This document shows positions 40,663 to 51,296 of a stretch of DNA of 64,000 nt, piece after piece. Below the pieces are notes generated by a model. The model worked only from the letters and a program-made list of their open reading frames with translations, ran no database searches and was not told where the DNA came from. Within the stretch, counting starts at the first letter, position 1, and each line of letters starts with the position of its first letter. The DNA is from Imperialibacter sp. EC-SDR9. GTDB taxonomy: Bacteria > Bacteroidota > Bacteroidia > Cytophagales > Cyclobacteriaceae. Made by a program: the position numbers and the translations under genes. The stretch covers positions 97,163-161,162 of the forward strand of contig NZ_LR701589.1 of assembly GCF_902498805.1 (NCBI RefSeq), given 5' to 3'.

Positions 40663-41718
40663 TTAGGCCAGTGCCTTTCTGCAATATTCAACGCATTTTT
40701 GTACCTCTTTTACGGCATCAGAACCTTCAGGAATCTCGTATTCAAGCTCTATTGTGCCAGGGAATTTGTATTTCTGCTCACTCATGAGTTGAAGCACTTC
40801 TGTCAGTGGTGTATCGCCGGTTCCCCACACCAGGTTCTTTTTCCCATGCTCAGGGTTCTGGCGATCCTTCATGTGCATGCTAAGGATCCGATCAGCCTTT
40901 GCTTTCACCATGCCTAGTGGATCAGTATTTCCTGCGGCTACAAAATGTCCTAAGTCAAGATTCAATCCATTGTACTTCGACTGCTTCAAAGCGGTGTCCC
41001 ACAAAGTAGGTGTTTGCTGCTCGTGCCCATGGTAGCCAATTGACACCTTGTGCTTAGCCGCCAGGGTACCCAACCTGAGTGTCTGCTCATCGTCGCTCGG
41101 GTGCTCCAGGGTAACGTGGCTGGCTCCAAGCGCTTTCGCTGCCTTAAGGCCGTATATCACTTCTGCATCGGTATTGTCTTTGCCAAAGGCATTGGGTTTA
41201 AAGGCGTAAATCTGCACACCGGCGTCGTTGTACATTTTCTTTACCTGTGCAAACTTATCCATGGAGGCCGTTGCTCTCCAGGCGGCCACTTCCTTGTTGT
41301 AGGCAGTCGACTGCGCCTGCATATCAGCCATTTGCTTCTTCTCGTCGTCGGTGAGCTCCTCCCCTCTTCTTTGCTTACCATACAGGCCAAACATTGCCCT
41401 GCGGTCAATAGTGCTCTCAGGCTTGCCTGCAAAACTTTCAGCCGGATCGCCCATCAGCTCCACGGCGCTGATACCACAATCCACGATGTATTTCAGGGTA
41501 GCCTCAGCACTTTGATCAGGCAGGCTGCGGAAGGAGTAGGTGATGACACCCAACTGCACGCCGTTGATCATGGAATCGGGCTTACCGTAGCTCCTGATAA
41601 TGTTGGGAAAGCCGGTAGCTCGCAAAAGAGACGGAGCTACTAAAATACCAGCCGCTGCTGCCGCTGATTTACCTATGAAATTCCGGCGTGAGGCCAGGTG
41701 TTGCTCATTGTTTTTCAT
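40663..41718 (-). CDS. Tat-exported sugar phosphate isomerase/epimerase-like protein
   Basis: A 351-residue xylose-isomerase-like TIM-barrel protein with a twin-arginine signal (ASRRNFIGKSAAAAAGILVAP). The barrel carries GVITYSFR at the first strand, AVELMGDPAE, HVTLEHPSDDE, the metal-type His/Glu positions in VSIGYHGHEQQ, LNLDLGHFVAAGND and ILSMHMKDR with a late ELEYE. Such enzymes act on inositols or sugars in the periplasm; the substrate is unknown. It is convergent with permease 2. Confidence 0.8.
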   Translation of the reverse strand: MKNNEQHLASRRNFIGKSAAAAAGILVAPSLLRATGFPNIIRSYGKPDSMINGVQLGVITYSFRSLPDQSAEATLKYIVDCGISAVELMGDPAESFAGKPESTIDRRAMFGLYGKQRRGEELTDDEKKQMADMQAQSTAYNKEVAAWRATASMDKFAQVKKMYNDAGVQIYAFKPNAFGKDNTDAEVIYGLKAAKALGASHVTLEHPSDDEQTLRLGTLAAKHKVSIGYHGHEQQTPTLWDTALKQSKYNGLNLDLGHFVAAGNTDPLGMVKAKADRILSMHMKDRQNPEHGKKNLVWGTGDTPLTEVLQLMSEQKYKFPGTIELEYEIPEGSDAVKEVQKCVEYCRKALA

Positions 41719-41943
41719 CGAAGTAGGTAGTTAAAATGAGAAGACGTAAAAGGTCAAAAGAATTAGTTATTCCAGATTTGCTCAAACTAGTAGTCAGCAA
41801 ACATCCGGGAAGAACTAAGATACATGAAATTTAACAGTGTAAAGACCAATCAGCAAGCTTTTGGGGGTATTATAGACAATACGTCGTTTTTACACGATGG
41901 TCGGCGAAATTTATCTGACGACAATGAATCCACAATCGACAAG

Positions 41944-41967
41944 AAAAGCCGACTTACAAGGTCGGCT
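41944..41967 (-). terminator. Terminator of the 41996-43852 lipoprotein gene
   Basis: AGCCGACTT (41947-41955) pairs with AGGTCGGCT (41959-41967). On the minus strand the 3' arm is followed by TTTTC (41946-41942). It lies 28 bases after the stop of the lipoprotein gene. Confidence 0.55.
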
Positions 41968-41995
41968 CCCACTGTTTCCACGAAAAAGGAAAGGT

Positions 41996-43852
41996 TTAAT
42001 ACGTTTTCAATGATTTAAAAGCCTCCGCAGAAGTAGAAAAGTAAAGGCGCTTGTCTTTCAATTGGTGAACCCTTTTGATGGTATACAATTGACCTGACTG
42101 TTCAATTTCGCTGGGAAGCTCCAGCCATTCTTCTCCATTCCACTTGTAGATAAATCTTTGACCTGTAAGGCCTTCGACAGCGCCAACACCTTTCACACTG
42201 AACAGCGACCCGTTATTGCCAACGAGATCAGGAACTTTTCCTTCTATATCGTTCCATGTTTGCCCGCCATCGTCGCTTCTGATGCCCTGATTGAACTGCT
42301 GATAGTTGCCGTTTACATCCACCCTCACACCGAACAGGATACCCTCCTTGTCGATACAAGTAACATATTGTGATCCTCCTTCAAAAAGGATGGAAGAAGC
42401 TGACCAACTAATTCCGTCAGTAGACTTGCTCACATATGCGCTGAACTTCGGCACGCTGAAGCCAGTTCCGCCCAGGTAGTAGTCGTAATTATACCCAGCA
42501 ATGGCGATAAGGCTTCCGTCACTGAGTTGCTGCACGGAGTGGCCACTATAACTTGGGAAGCCAATAGAAGCTTCCTTCCAGGTGGTGCCGCCGTCGCTGC
42601 TTCGGTACACGTTGTTACCGAATGCGTAAAGGTTTCCCTCCAGGTCCTCATAAAGCGTGGAAAGGGTGGTGGATTGCCCCAAGTCAACAGGAACAATTAG
42701 TTGGTCGGCCAGCATTTCATAAAGCCCCCCATTGAGGATCACAAAAGTTTTCCCGTTCGATGCTTCAATCGCATCATACAAGGTGGCCTCCTGACTGACT
42801 AGTGCCTGACCAACCACCTTTTTCTCTTCGGCATCCAGGTCATGCTCAACCAGGCCGTAAGCCAGCCCTCCCTCTGCTGCACCTGCATAATAGATAGCTT
42901 CACCGGCCATTGCTATAGAAAAAATGCCTCCGCTAATGTTGTTGTGGTATCCGGCTTTGCCCACCGACTCCCATGCTCCACCAGTGTATTCGTAGATGCC
43001 ATTTGGTGCAGCCAGCAAAACAAACACTCTTCCCGACGTTGACACTCTCAACTCCAGTGGATTCTGGTAGTTGGTCATTTCTCCCTTAAAGGCCATTTGT
43101 GTTATCGATCCGCCGGGAGTTACTTTAGTGACTCCGGTTGAATTAGTAAAGTAAAAATTGCCATCCGCTCCTGCGGCTTGCTTTTTATTAGGCAAGCCCT
43201 GAGCTATTCCCTGGATCACTGTCCATTGATTGGTGGTGGGATGATACTTCGACATATCGCCGGACTGAGAGTTAATAAAATAGATGCCACCTCCGGCTGC
43301 CACATCAAAATAAGCGCTATTGGCGGGAATTTCCACTGCCTCAAACGCTGACGCACCTTTCTTCTTCACTGAAAGCTTGTTAAGGCTGGAAACACTACAG
43401 TTGCAGCCAATGAAATAGTAGAGATTGCCTGCCTCATCCAGATAAGCTGAATCGTAATACCCACCTTCAGGGTGCTGCACCGTGCCTAATGAAGTGCCGT
43501 CGAACAGATAGAAATTTTTGTCGTATTTAAGCAGCACCTGGCCATCATTGCTTACCTGATAAGGAACGCTCCGTGTGAAATTATTGGCAGTGCTTGTGAA
43601 CTCATTCCAGGTGGCACCGGCATCTTCACTGTAATAAAAGCTTACTGCTGTGTTGGTCACTGAAGCCACCTTAACAGCCATATATTGCTGGTTGGGGCTT
43701 ACAGCAATGGATTGTATAGGAAACTGACCGAACTGAGCCACGGCAAGGTTGAAAGCGCCGATGGATGATGCAAGATCTCCTTCCGGGTCGTCGTCTTTTC
43801 CACAGCCCGCTAATACCAATAATGTGAGCAGCATCAAACTAAGGTTCTTCAT
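41996..43852 (-). CDS. Lipoprotein with BNR/sortilin-like beta-propeller repeats
   Basis: A 618-residue protein with a lipoprotein signal (LMLLTLLVLAGCGKDDDPEGD). The mature chain contains Asp-box-like repeats (YYSEDAGATWNEF, YRSSDGGTTWKEAS, VSKSTDGISWSAS, RSDDGGQTWNDIEG), the blades of a sialidase/BNR-type beta-propeller. A glycosidase Arg triad was not recognised, so a binding or structural role is more likely than sialidase activity. It is anchored in the membrane facing the periplasm or outside. The partner is unknown. Confidence 0.75.
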   Translation of the reverse strand: MKNLSLMLLTLLVLAGCGKDDDPEGDLASSIGAFNLAVAQFGQFPIQSIAVSPNQQYMAVKVASVTNTAVSFYYSEDAGATWNEFTSTANNFTRSVPYQVSNDGQVLLKYDKNFYLFDGTSLGTVQHPEGGYYDSAYLDEAGNLYYFIGCNCSVSSLNKLSVKKKGASAFEAVEIPANSAYFDVAAGGGIYFINSQSGDMSKYHPTTNQWTVIQGIAQGLPNKKQAAGADGNFYFTNSTGVTKVTPGGSITQMAFKGEMTNYQNPLELRVSTSGRVFVLLAAPNGIYEYTGGAWESVGKAGYHNNISGGIFSIAMAGEAIYYAGAAEGGLAYGLVEHDLDAEEKKVVGQALVSQEATLYDAIEASNGKTFVILNGGLYEMLADQLIVPVDLGQSTTLSTLYEDLEGNLYAFGNNVYRSSDGGTTWKEASIGFPSYSGHSVQQLSDGSLIAIAGYNYDYYLGGTGFSVPKFSAYVSKSTDGISWSASSILFEGGSQYVTCIDKEGILFGVRVDVNGNYQQFNQGIRSDDGGQTWNDIEGKVPDLVGNNGSLFSVKGVGAVEGLTGQRFIYKWNGEEWLELPSEIEQSGQLYTIKRVHQLKDKRLYFSTSAEAFKSLKTY

Positions 43853-43976
43853 GTCTTTTTTTTGATGCCAAAGTTAGACTTGGTGAAGCCTGTGAGACAT
43901 CCGTGCCGGAGGGTATTTTAGAGGGGTGGGAAGGTGGTATCCCTGTCCCAGTCTGTAGGTATTAAACCCAATAAAA

Positions 43977-44006
43977 CAAAAAAGAGGGCTTATAGCCCTC
44001 TTTTTT
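43977..44006. terminator. Bidirectional terminator before permease 3
   Basis: AAAGAGGGC (43981-43989), loop TTATA, GCCCTCTTT (43995-44003), flanked by A on the left and T on the right. It lies just after the stop of the minus-strand permease at 44030 and 125 bases upstream of the lipoprotein start. Confidence 0.75.
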
Positions 44007-44029
44007 GTTTATTATTTCAAATCCAATAA

Positions 44030-46477
44030 TTATTCATCTTTGAGCACATCCACCATATTGAGTCGGGCGGCAGTGTAGGAACGGTAGCCCATAGTAACCA
44101 CAGTGACAAGCAAGGTGACCCCGAGGGAAATAGCCACAATTTCCCAGCCAATGGTAATGTGATAGGCATAGCTTTCGAGCCACTTCTGCATGCCCAGGAA
44201 GGTGCCCGTTGCCGATACTACAAAGGCAACAGACAAGATAACAAGAATCTCTTTGGTGAAAATATTCAGAATCTGACCTACGGAAGCCCCTACTACCTTA
44301 CGAATGCCTATTTCCTTGCGCTTGGCATTTGCCATATAATCTGTAAGACCATACAGCCCTATGGCGCAAATCACCATGGCCATCAAGGCAAAAAACCTCA
44401 TCACTTTGCCCATAACGTCTTCCATTCGGTACTGATTGGCTACCTTCTGGTCAAGAAAATTGTACTCAACAAGCAACTCAGGAAACACCTTCTCCCATTC
44501 TTCACTGATAATTGCCACAGCTGCTTGCCCCGCTTCTGGATCGGTAGAAGCAAGTGCAATAGACAGCTCATAAAAACCATTGGGCCCGTAGTTCAACATC
44601 ACTGGCACAGCCTCTTGCCGAAGCGAATTGGCGTTAAACTCCTCCACCACTCCCACTATCTGGAATTTACCTCCCCAGGTTGCCTGAAATAGCTTTCCAA
44701 GTGCCTCCTGTGGGTTAAAAATCCCCATTTTCCGAATAAGTGTTTCAGTAACAACAACTCTTTGATTGATAATCGATTCACCCTCCGGCGATCTTTGATA
44801 AGCATCAGTCGAGTTTACATTCCTTCCAGCCACCAATTTAATATCGAACAGATTCAGGTATTTTTCATCTACCTCCTTCACGTTTACAGTAAATACCTCT
44901 TCCTCCCCTTTTTCAGGGCTGAAATACTGGCCGGTGTTGTTGGTGCTTGCAAGCGGACCTCCCAGGTTCAGGCTTGCCTGCGCAATTTCCGGGTGCTTCA
45001 GGAGCTCAGTCTTCAGCACTTCTGATCGCTTTAAATCCGGCTCGGGAAACTCGATGGTTATTACACCATCTTTCCTGAACCCCATGTCCTGGCTCCGGAA
45101 ATAGTCGAGCTGGAAAATCACTATGATAGTACCCATGATAAGCCCGATGGAAACCGCAAACTGAGAGCCTACAAGCACTTTGCGAAGCGGGAACTTACTT
45201 TGCCTGTCAATGTTGGAGATTTTCGTCTTAATAGCTGTAAGCGGTGAAAAGCCTGAAAGCACAAATGCAGGGTACAAACCAGACAATAAGGAGACCGCTG
45301 TGATCGAAATGGCACAGAAGATGATCCAGTTAGTCAACGGAACATCCTTAATAGTCATCGGGTAATCAATAAGATCACCAGCCGCTCCAAGCATGACGTC
45401 GGCTATAAGAAAGCTAATACCATGAGCCAGTGCCACAATAATGAAAGATTCCAACAGGAACTGAAAAATGAGCGCCGGGCGGTGTCCGCCAAGCACTTTT
45501 CTGATGCCCACTTCTTTGGCTCTTTTGACAGCCCTGGCCGTAGAAATATTGATGAAATTGATGCTGGAAATCACTATAAGCAATACAGCCAGAGCGACGA
45601 TAATCTTGATGGTGGCTGCATCAAGAGACATCCCGCTGTAGGTGCCGTAGTCCGTGGTATGAACCTGGCTTAATGGTTGAAGGAAGACACTATAGCCATC
45701 CAGCGTATTGTTCTTTTCTACGACACCCTTTATGCCCGACTCCACACCACTTGATTCGCTTTGGTTATTCAGCTTGACCAGAGCCTGTGTATTACCATTG
45801 AGCCTGTTCCAGTCTGTTCCTCTACCAAAATAGGCATTCACCCCTTCCTGGGCCTCATAGTAAGCTAACATGTTAAAGGGGAAGTCGGTCGATTTCGGGA
45901 AATCCTTATAAACAGCTTTCACCACCAAATCATGCTTGTTGCCAAGGTTAATAATCCGGCCCAGTGCCCTGTCGTACTGATTGTTGATGTCAAAGAACTT
46001 TCGGGCAGTTGAAGCTGAAATAATGACGGAGTTAATATCCGACAAAGCATTGGCAGAGGAGCCTGCCACCCACTCGAAGTTCAGGATGTCAAACACATCC
46101 TCATAAGCAAAGCCAATATTTTCTTCTTTAAGTTTCTTCAACGATCCTCCCTCCTGGGGTATGTTGACCTGAGCTGAAAGCGAATACAGATTGGTGGCAG
46201 CTTCAATGCCTGGGATTTCACTTTTTAACGCACCTGACAATGGGTGCGGCACAGTAGCAAACTTCACATCATCATCACCACTTTTCCAATGGCTCACCAC
46301 TCTATATACCTGCTCCAGGTGGCTCTGGTGCTTATCATAGCTCAGCTGTAGGGTAAGAAAGGAGTAAATGGCAATGACACAGGAAGCACCGAGGGTCAGC
46401 CCCGTAAGGCTCAGTACCGTATAGGTCTTGTTCCTGAAAAAATTGCGTAAGGCCGTAAGAAAGTAGTTTCGTAGCAT
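44030..46477 (-). CDS. FtsX/MacB-type ABC permease (3 of 4)
   Basis: An 815-residue permease with a fused two-core layout. The N terminus is MLRNYFLTALRNFFRNKTYTVLSLTGLTLGASCVIAIYSFL in character, with a first core KEVGIRKVLGGHRPAL and a second core RKEIGIRKVVGASVGQILN. The two periplasmic domains are about 50-270 and 470-660. It lacks an ATPase. It is divergent from the ten-PAS kinase across a 331-346-base gap with a 16-bp palindrome. A relation to that kinase is possible but unproven. Confidence 0.85.
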   Translation of the reverse strand: MLRNYFLTALRNFFRNKTYTVLSLTGLTLGASCVIAIYSFLTLQLSYDKHQSHLEQVYRVVSHWKSGDDDVKFATVPHPLSGALKSEIPGIEAATNLYSLSAQVNIPQEGGSLKKLKEENIGFAYEDVFDILNFEWVAGSSANALSDINSVIISASTARKFFDINNQYDRALGRIINLGNKHDLVVKAVYKDFPKSTDFPFNMLAYYEAQEGVNAYFGRGTDWNRLNGNTQALVKLNNQSESSGVESGIKGVVEKNNTLDGYSVFLQPLSQVHTTDYGTYSGMSLDAATIKIIVALAVLLIVISSINFINISTARAVKRAKEVGIRKVLGGHRPALIFQFLLESFIIVALAHGISFLIADVMLGAAGDLIDYPMTIKDVPLTNWIIFCAISITAVSLLSGLYPAFVLSGFSPLTAIKTKISNIDRQSKFPLRKVLVGSQFAVSIGLIMGTIIVIFQLDYFRSQDMGFRKDGVITIEFPEPDLKRSEVLKTELLKHPEIAQASLNLGGPLASTNNTGQYFSPEKGEEEVFTVNVKEVDEKYLNLFDIKLVAGRNVNSTDAYQRSPEGESIINQRVVVTETLIRKMGIFNPQEALGKLFQATWGGKFQIVGVVEEFNANSLRQEAVPVMLNYGPNGFYELSIALASTDPEAGQAAVAIISEEWEKVFPELLVEYNFLDQKVANQYRMEDVMGKVMRFFALMAMVICAIGLYGLTDYMANAKRKEIGIRKVVGASVGQILNIFTKEILVILSVAFVVSATGTFLGMQKWLESYAYHITIGWEIVAISLGVTLLVTVVTMGYRSYTAARLNMVDVLKDE

Positions 46478-46601
46478 AGTAGTAGAGATTAGCTTCCCAT
46501 ATGGGGAGCAAATAATTGTGCCAATTCAGTATGAATCTGGTTTTCAAACACTTACATTAATATCAACAAATTTACTGACCGTATATGGACACCTTATTTA
46601 T

Positions 46602-46617
46602 AAAAGTGTACACTTTT
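46602..46617. promoter_or_regulatory. 16-bp perfect palindrome in the permease-kinase gap
   Basis: AAAAGTGTACACTTTT, positions 46602-46617, is a perfect dyad. It lies 124 bases before the permease start and about 207 bases before the kinase start. The rest of the AT-rich gap 46478-46823 shows no gene or further signal. Confidence 0.45.
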
Positions 46618-46823
46618 TCGCTAACAATATATTTTCATGAAGAGTAATTATTCATAAATTTAATTAGCATAAATCTAAACTTTTCTAAGAGAAATTTGTC
46701 TTAATTGGCGAATTCAAAGATCAGCTATCTTTTTTTCTATCTCCATCATTTCGCTTTTGTTATATCTGTTCTCATAATCAAGTAAATCCAGATTACCCTG
46801 TTGTTTTTTTGTTTTCAAAAACT

Positions 46824-49800
46824 ATGGCTGAAAAGCTCGATGACTACTTAAAAAAAGAAGCCTTTCAACTGATCAGGTCGGACGAAAAGCTGTTCGAACT
46901 CATGCAAGAAGAGGGATCGGATGGCTTTTGGTACTGGGACACGGAAACGCAGCGCATATGGGCTAATAAAAAGTTAGGTGAGACCTTTGGGTTGACCGAC
47001 TTTGGAAAACAGGGAGCCGAGATTCGGCTTACTGACCTTTTTTCGGAAGCGGAAGTCAATGCCGTTCAAGAATGTATTCGAGTGGCACTTAACGAAAAAA
47101 AAGACGCCTTCAAAACGAATTGCGCTTACACGACCCCTGGCGGGGTACGGCAGCGAAGCGATTTATACGCCCACATAATTAAAAATGAAAGCGGCAATCC
47201 CATAAGAATCCTTGGCATCAACATAAAAAAAACTTCAAATCCAGAGACTGCCCTTCAGAAAGACTATTTCCCGGAACGCCTTGCCGCTCACCTCAACAAT
47301 TTGCCTCTGGGCATGGTGGAGTACACGCCTGATTTAACCATTTCGCTGTGGTCAAAAAAGTGTGAGGAAATTTTTGGGTGGACGATGACCGAAGTCCTTG
47401 GCAACAAGCTGTCGGCATTTAATCTTATTTATGCCGAAGACTTAGAAAGGGTAGGTATCACAGCTGAAGAGTTGATGACCGGCAAGGTGGACGGAAACAT
47501 CTCCCTCAACAGAAATTACACCAAGAGTGGAAAAATCATCCATTGTGTTTGGTACAACTCGGTAACCAGGGACAACAAAGGGGAGGTAATTTCAGTCATG
47601 TCGCTGGTCCAGGAAGTAACTAAGGAAAAGAAAATTGAAGAAACACTAAGGGTCAATAAAGAGCGCCTGAAAGAAGCCCAAAGAGTAGCCCGGATGGGGG
47701 ACTTCACCTGGGATCTTGCTTCGAATAAGTTTGTCTTTTCAAAAGGGCTGACCACGATTATCGGATATGAAGAAACAGATGAATTTTTCTACGATTACAT
47801 CAATGACAATATTCACCATCCTGATGACCTGCCACGGGTCAGTCAGTGGCTGGCCGATTGCCTGGCATCAGGCGCAGAAAAACTCACCCCCAAGGAATAC
47901 CGGCTGATTCGTAAGGATGGAGAGGTTATCTGGATTCACGCTGAAGGAAACATCGTATATGACCGTGGCAAGCCGGCCTCTGTTTTCGGCACGGCTCAGG
48001 ACATCACCGAACGGCGGCTGGCCGAAGAAAAATTAAAGGCATCGGAAAAGCGTTTTAAGTCCGTTGTTGAAAATGGGAAAGACGGTTTGACCATTCTTTC
48101 GGGAAATGGAGAGGTCAAGTACCAATCACCTTCAGTAGTAAAAATGCTGGGATATTCGGTTGAAGAACTGACAAAACTAGAACAAACAGCACTTATTCAT
48201 CCTGCCGATGTCCACATACTCACGTCTGCTTTCTCGGCATCACTTCAACACCCCAGAAAAGTTATAACTGTTTCACCGTATCGAGTCAGAGACAAACTGG
48301 GAATTTGGCACTGGATGGAAGCCAACATGGCTAACTACCTCGACTACCCGGACATTGAAGGTATTGTTAACAACTTTTCTGACGTGACGGAAAGAGTTGA
48401 ATCTTCGAAGCTTCTCACCAAGCTTAACGGCCAGTTAAAAACGGCACAAAAAATAGCCAACTTGGGCTATTTTGAATGGAACTGGAGAGAGGGTACAGTT
48501 TTTTGGTCAGAGGTATTGTACAGCATTTGTGGTGTTACAAAGATCCCCTCAGAACAAGCATTAGCAGATAAAATTCATCCCGACGATCAGGCAGCCTTCA
48601 TTGACTATCGCAAACAGCTCAATTTTTCACGGGAGCCCGCCAAAATCGAATTTAGATTTCTGCGCAACGATGAGGTACGAAACCTGGTGGGAAGGACGAT
48701 ACCGTTACTTGACGAAAATGAATCCATAATCGGGATTGAGGGAACTGTACAGGACATCACCGAAAGAAAGAAATACGAAAACGAAATTCTTAGGCTTTCT
48801 ACTTTTCCTTCGGAAAACCCCAACCCTGTCTTGCGAGTTGCCAAAAACAAATCACTTACTTATTTCAACAAAGCCAGCGAGCCCCTTTTTACCGCCAGGT
48901 CGGGCGACGAAAAAAGAACCTTACCTGTAGCACTTTGGCAACTTATCAGTCAAACTTTTGAAGCAAAAAAGATTCTTCGCAAAGAACTTACCATTCGGGA
49001 TACTACTTACTCTTTTACTTCCACTCCAGGGCCTGCCGACGACTACGTAAATGTGTATGGGCTTGATATTTCTGAGCAAAAGAAAGTTGAACAGGCGCTT
49101 AAGGAAAGTGGACACTTTCTCAATGAAGTAGGAAGAATTGCTAAAGTGGGAGGATGGGAATTGCATCCGGAAACCGATGTTGAAATATGGACAAAGGAGT
49201 TGGCCGAGATACACGAGGTGCCCGTGAACGAAGACGGGCGGTACAAATTTGGCGTAGATTTTTATACAAGTAAGTCACGGAAAATTATCAACAAAGCAGT
49301 TCAGGACGCACTCGAAAAAGGCAAGCCCTACGACCTCGAACTCGAAATTGTCACTGCCAGAGGGAATCATAAATGGATTCGTACCATTGGGCAGCCCATA
49401 AAATCAGCCGATGGAAAAATTAAGTTAAGAGGATCCTTCCAGGACATCACGCAAATCAAAAACGCTGAAGAAGAAATATTGCTGGAGAAAAATCTCTCCG
49501 ACCAAATCATCAACAGCCTTCCGGGGGTCTTTTATTTATTCACCAAGCAGGGCAAATTTTTGAAGTGGAACAAGGATTGTGAGAGAATCAGTGGTTATTC
49601 AGCAAAAGAAATTAGTGAGATGAATCCTCTTCAGTTTTTTAGTGAAGAAGACCGACCGATCATTATCCAAAGAATTTTCAACGTGCTAAACAACGGTGAA
49701 GATCGGATGGACAGCAACTTTGTTCTGAAAGACAAGACTAAAATCGCCTATCACATAACTGGCAAAAAGATTATCTATAGGGGCGAAGAGTGCATCATGG

Positions 49801-51296
49801 GCGTCGCAATTGACATCACCGAAAGGAATAAAGCCGCTGAAGCACTGAAACAGAGTGAAGAGCAATACAGATCTCTTTTTGAAAATATGTCGGAAGGCTT
49901 CCTACACTGCGAAAGCATTCTGAATGACGCTGATGAGGTTATCGATTTTGCTATCATTCAGTCTAATCCGGCTTTTGAAGCCATGACTCATCTGCAAAAT
50001 CCAGTCGGTAAAACTGCTTCTCAGCTATTCCCTGATCTGACCGTAGCCAACTCAGCTACCCTTCAGGCTTTTGTGCGGGTGATGGGCAGCGGAACCCCAG
50101 AGACGATTGAACGGTTTGCGGAGAAGCTTGACAAGTGGTTCTCAATATCCCTCTATCAACATAGAAAAAACCACATTGTTGCCATGTTTCAGGACATCAC
50201 CGAACGAAAAAAAGCATCCCTCGGCCTTCTTTCAAGCGAGCTAAAATTCCGGGCATTGGTGGAGCAGTCACTTACTGGCATTTACATTTTTGATAAAGAG
50301 CGGTTTATATATGTCAACGACCAGTTTGCCTCTATGTTTGGCTATACAGTTGATGAGGTGCTCGCCAACCTGCGCCCTACCGACGTTGTAGACGAAGAAG
50401 ACAATGACCGGGCCCAGGATTACATAGGGCAGCGGTTTTCTGGCGAAGTCAAATATGTACACTACAGTGCCAGGGGTATAAAAAAGGACAAAACCAAAAT
50501 ATGGATTGAGATCCATGGTACCCATATCGAACTGGAAGGAAAGCCTGTGATAACGGGAACAGTGCTGGACATAACAGAAAGGGTAAAAACCGAAGAATCC
50601 ATCAACAAGCTGCTACAGAAAACAACTGAACAAAACATAAGGCTGAAAGACTTCTCGTTCATAACCTCCCACAATATCCGCTCATCGGTATCGAACCTGC
50701 TGGGGCTTACCGATTTACTTATGATACAGCCCGGCAGCATTGAATACATCAAAATGTTGCGTACAAGCACTTTGAAACTCGATGCCACCATCAAAAGTAT
50801 TAATGAGCTCATACATTTTGAAGACAATTTGGATAAAATGCCAATGTCGGACTGTAACATATTAACTGCTGTTAACAACGTTTTGGCCCTGAACAATCAG
50901 ACAATCAGGGATAAAAACATCATCGTCGAAAAGAATATTTCACCTGAGTTAATTTTCAAATGTGTTCCTGCTTATATCGATAGCATTCTCCAAAACCTGC
51001 TTACAAATGCCATTAAGTACGGAACCACTGAGGATCAAAAAACTATTAAAATTGAATCTTATCAGGAGGCAAGTAATATTGTAATTTCCATTCAGGACTT
51101 TGGAACGGGCATAGATCTCGACCGTTACCAGGAAAAACTCTTCAAGCTGGGAGCCAGGTTTCATTCCTCCAACGAGGGGCAGGGACTTGGGCTTTATATG
51201 TCGAAGCGTCAGATTGAGGCTATGGGCGGGAAAATAAATGTCGAGAGTAAGCCAAATGTTGGCTCAACCTTCAAAGTCATTTTCTATGTCAGGTAA
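46824..51296 (+). CDS. Soluble histidine kinase with ten PAS domains
   Basis: A 1490-residue kinase from the ATG at 46824 (the frame also allows a TTG at 46809). About ten PAS domains can be recognised by their N-terminal motifs, among them LPLGMVEYTPDLTISLWSKK, FKSVVENGKDGLTILSGNGE and FRALVEQSLTGIYIFDKERF; several end in the PAC motif …VQDITERKKYE. A DHp helix (FITSHNIRSSVSNLLGL, His in SHN) and a kinase ATPase with SILQNLLTNAIKYG, QDFGTGIDL and GQGLGLYMSKRQ follow. No membrane helix is seen. The receiver protein at 51286 overlaps the stop and is the likely partner. Signals are unknown. Confidence 0.85.
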   Translation: MAEKLDDYLKKEAFQLIRSDEKLFELMQEEGSDGFWYWDTETQRIWANKKLGETFGLTDFGKQGAEIRLTDLFSEAEVNAVQECIRVALNEKKDAFKTNCAYTTPGGVRQRSDLYAHIIKNESGNPIRILGINIKKTSNPETALQKDYFPERLAAHLNNLPLGMVEYTPDLTISLWSKKCEEIFGWTMTEVLGNKLSAFNLIYAEDLERVGITAEELMTGKVDGNISLNRNYTKSGKIIHCVWYNSVTRDNKGEVISVMSLVQEVTKEKKIEETLRVNKERLKEAQRVARMGDFTWDLASNKFVFSKGLTTIIGYEETDEFFYDYINDNIHHPDDLPRVSQWLADCLASGAEKLTPKEYRLIRKDGEVIWIHAEGNIVYDRGKPASVFGTAQDITERRLAEEKLKASEKRFKSVVENGKDGLTILSGNGEVKYQSPSVVKMLGYSVEELTKLEQTALIHPADVHILTSAFSASLQHPRKVITVSPYRVRDKLGIWHWMEANMANYLDYPDIEGIVNNFSDVTERVESSKLLTKLNGQLKTAQKIANLGYFEWNWREGTVFWSEVLYSICGVTKIPSEQALADKIHPDDQAAFIDYRKQLNFSREPAKIEFRFLRNDEVRNLVGRTIPLLDENESIIGIEGTVQDITERKKYENEILRLSTFPSENPNPVLRVAKNKSLTYFNKASEPLFTARSGDEKRTLPVALWQLISQTFEAKKILRKELTIRDTTYSFTSTPGPADDYVNVYGLDISEQKKVEQALKESGHFLNEVGRIAKVGGWELHPETDVEIWTKELAEIHEVPVNEDGRYKFGVDFYTSKSRKIINKAVQDALEKGKPYDLELEIVTARGNHKWIRTIGQPIKSADGKIKLRGSFQDITQIKNAEEEILLEKNLSDQIINSLPGVFYLFTKQGKFLKWNKDCERISGYSAKEISEMNPLQFFSEEDRPIIIQRIFNVLNNGEDRMDSNFVLKDKTKIAYHITGKKIIYRGEECIMGVAIDITERNKAAEALKQSEEQYRSLFENMSEGFLHCESILNDADEVIDFAIIQSNPAFEAMTHLQNPVGKTASQLFPDLTVANSATLQAFVRVMGSGTPETIERFAEKLDKWFSISLYQHRKNHIVAMFQDITERKKASLGLLSSELKFRALVEQSLTGIYIFDKERFIYVNDQFASMFGYTVDEVLANLRPTDVVDEEDNDRAQDYIGQRFSGEVKYVHYSARGIKKDKTKIWIEIHGTHIELEGKPVITGTVLDITERVKTEESINKLLQKTTEQNIRLKDFSFITSHNIRSSVSNLLGLTDLLMIQPGSIEYIKMLRTSTLKLDATIKSINELIHFEDNLDKMPMSDCNILTAVNNVLALNNQTIRDKNIIVEKNISPELIFKCVPAYIDSILQNLLTNAIKYGTTEDQKTIKIESYQEASNIVISIQDFGTGIDLDRYQEKLFKLGARFHSSNEGQGLGLYMSKRQIEAMGGKINVESKPNVGSTFKVIFYVR

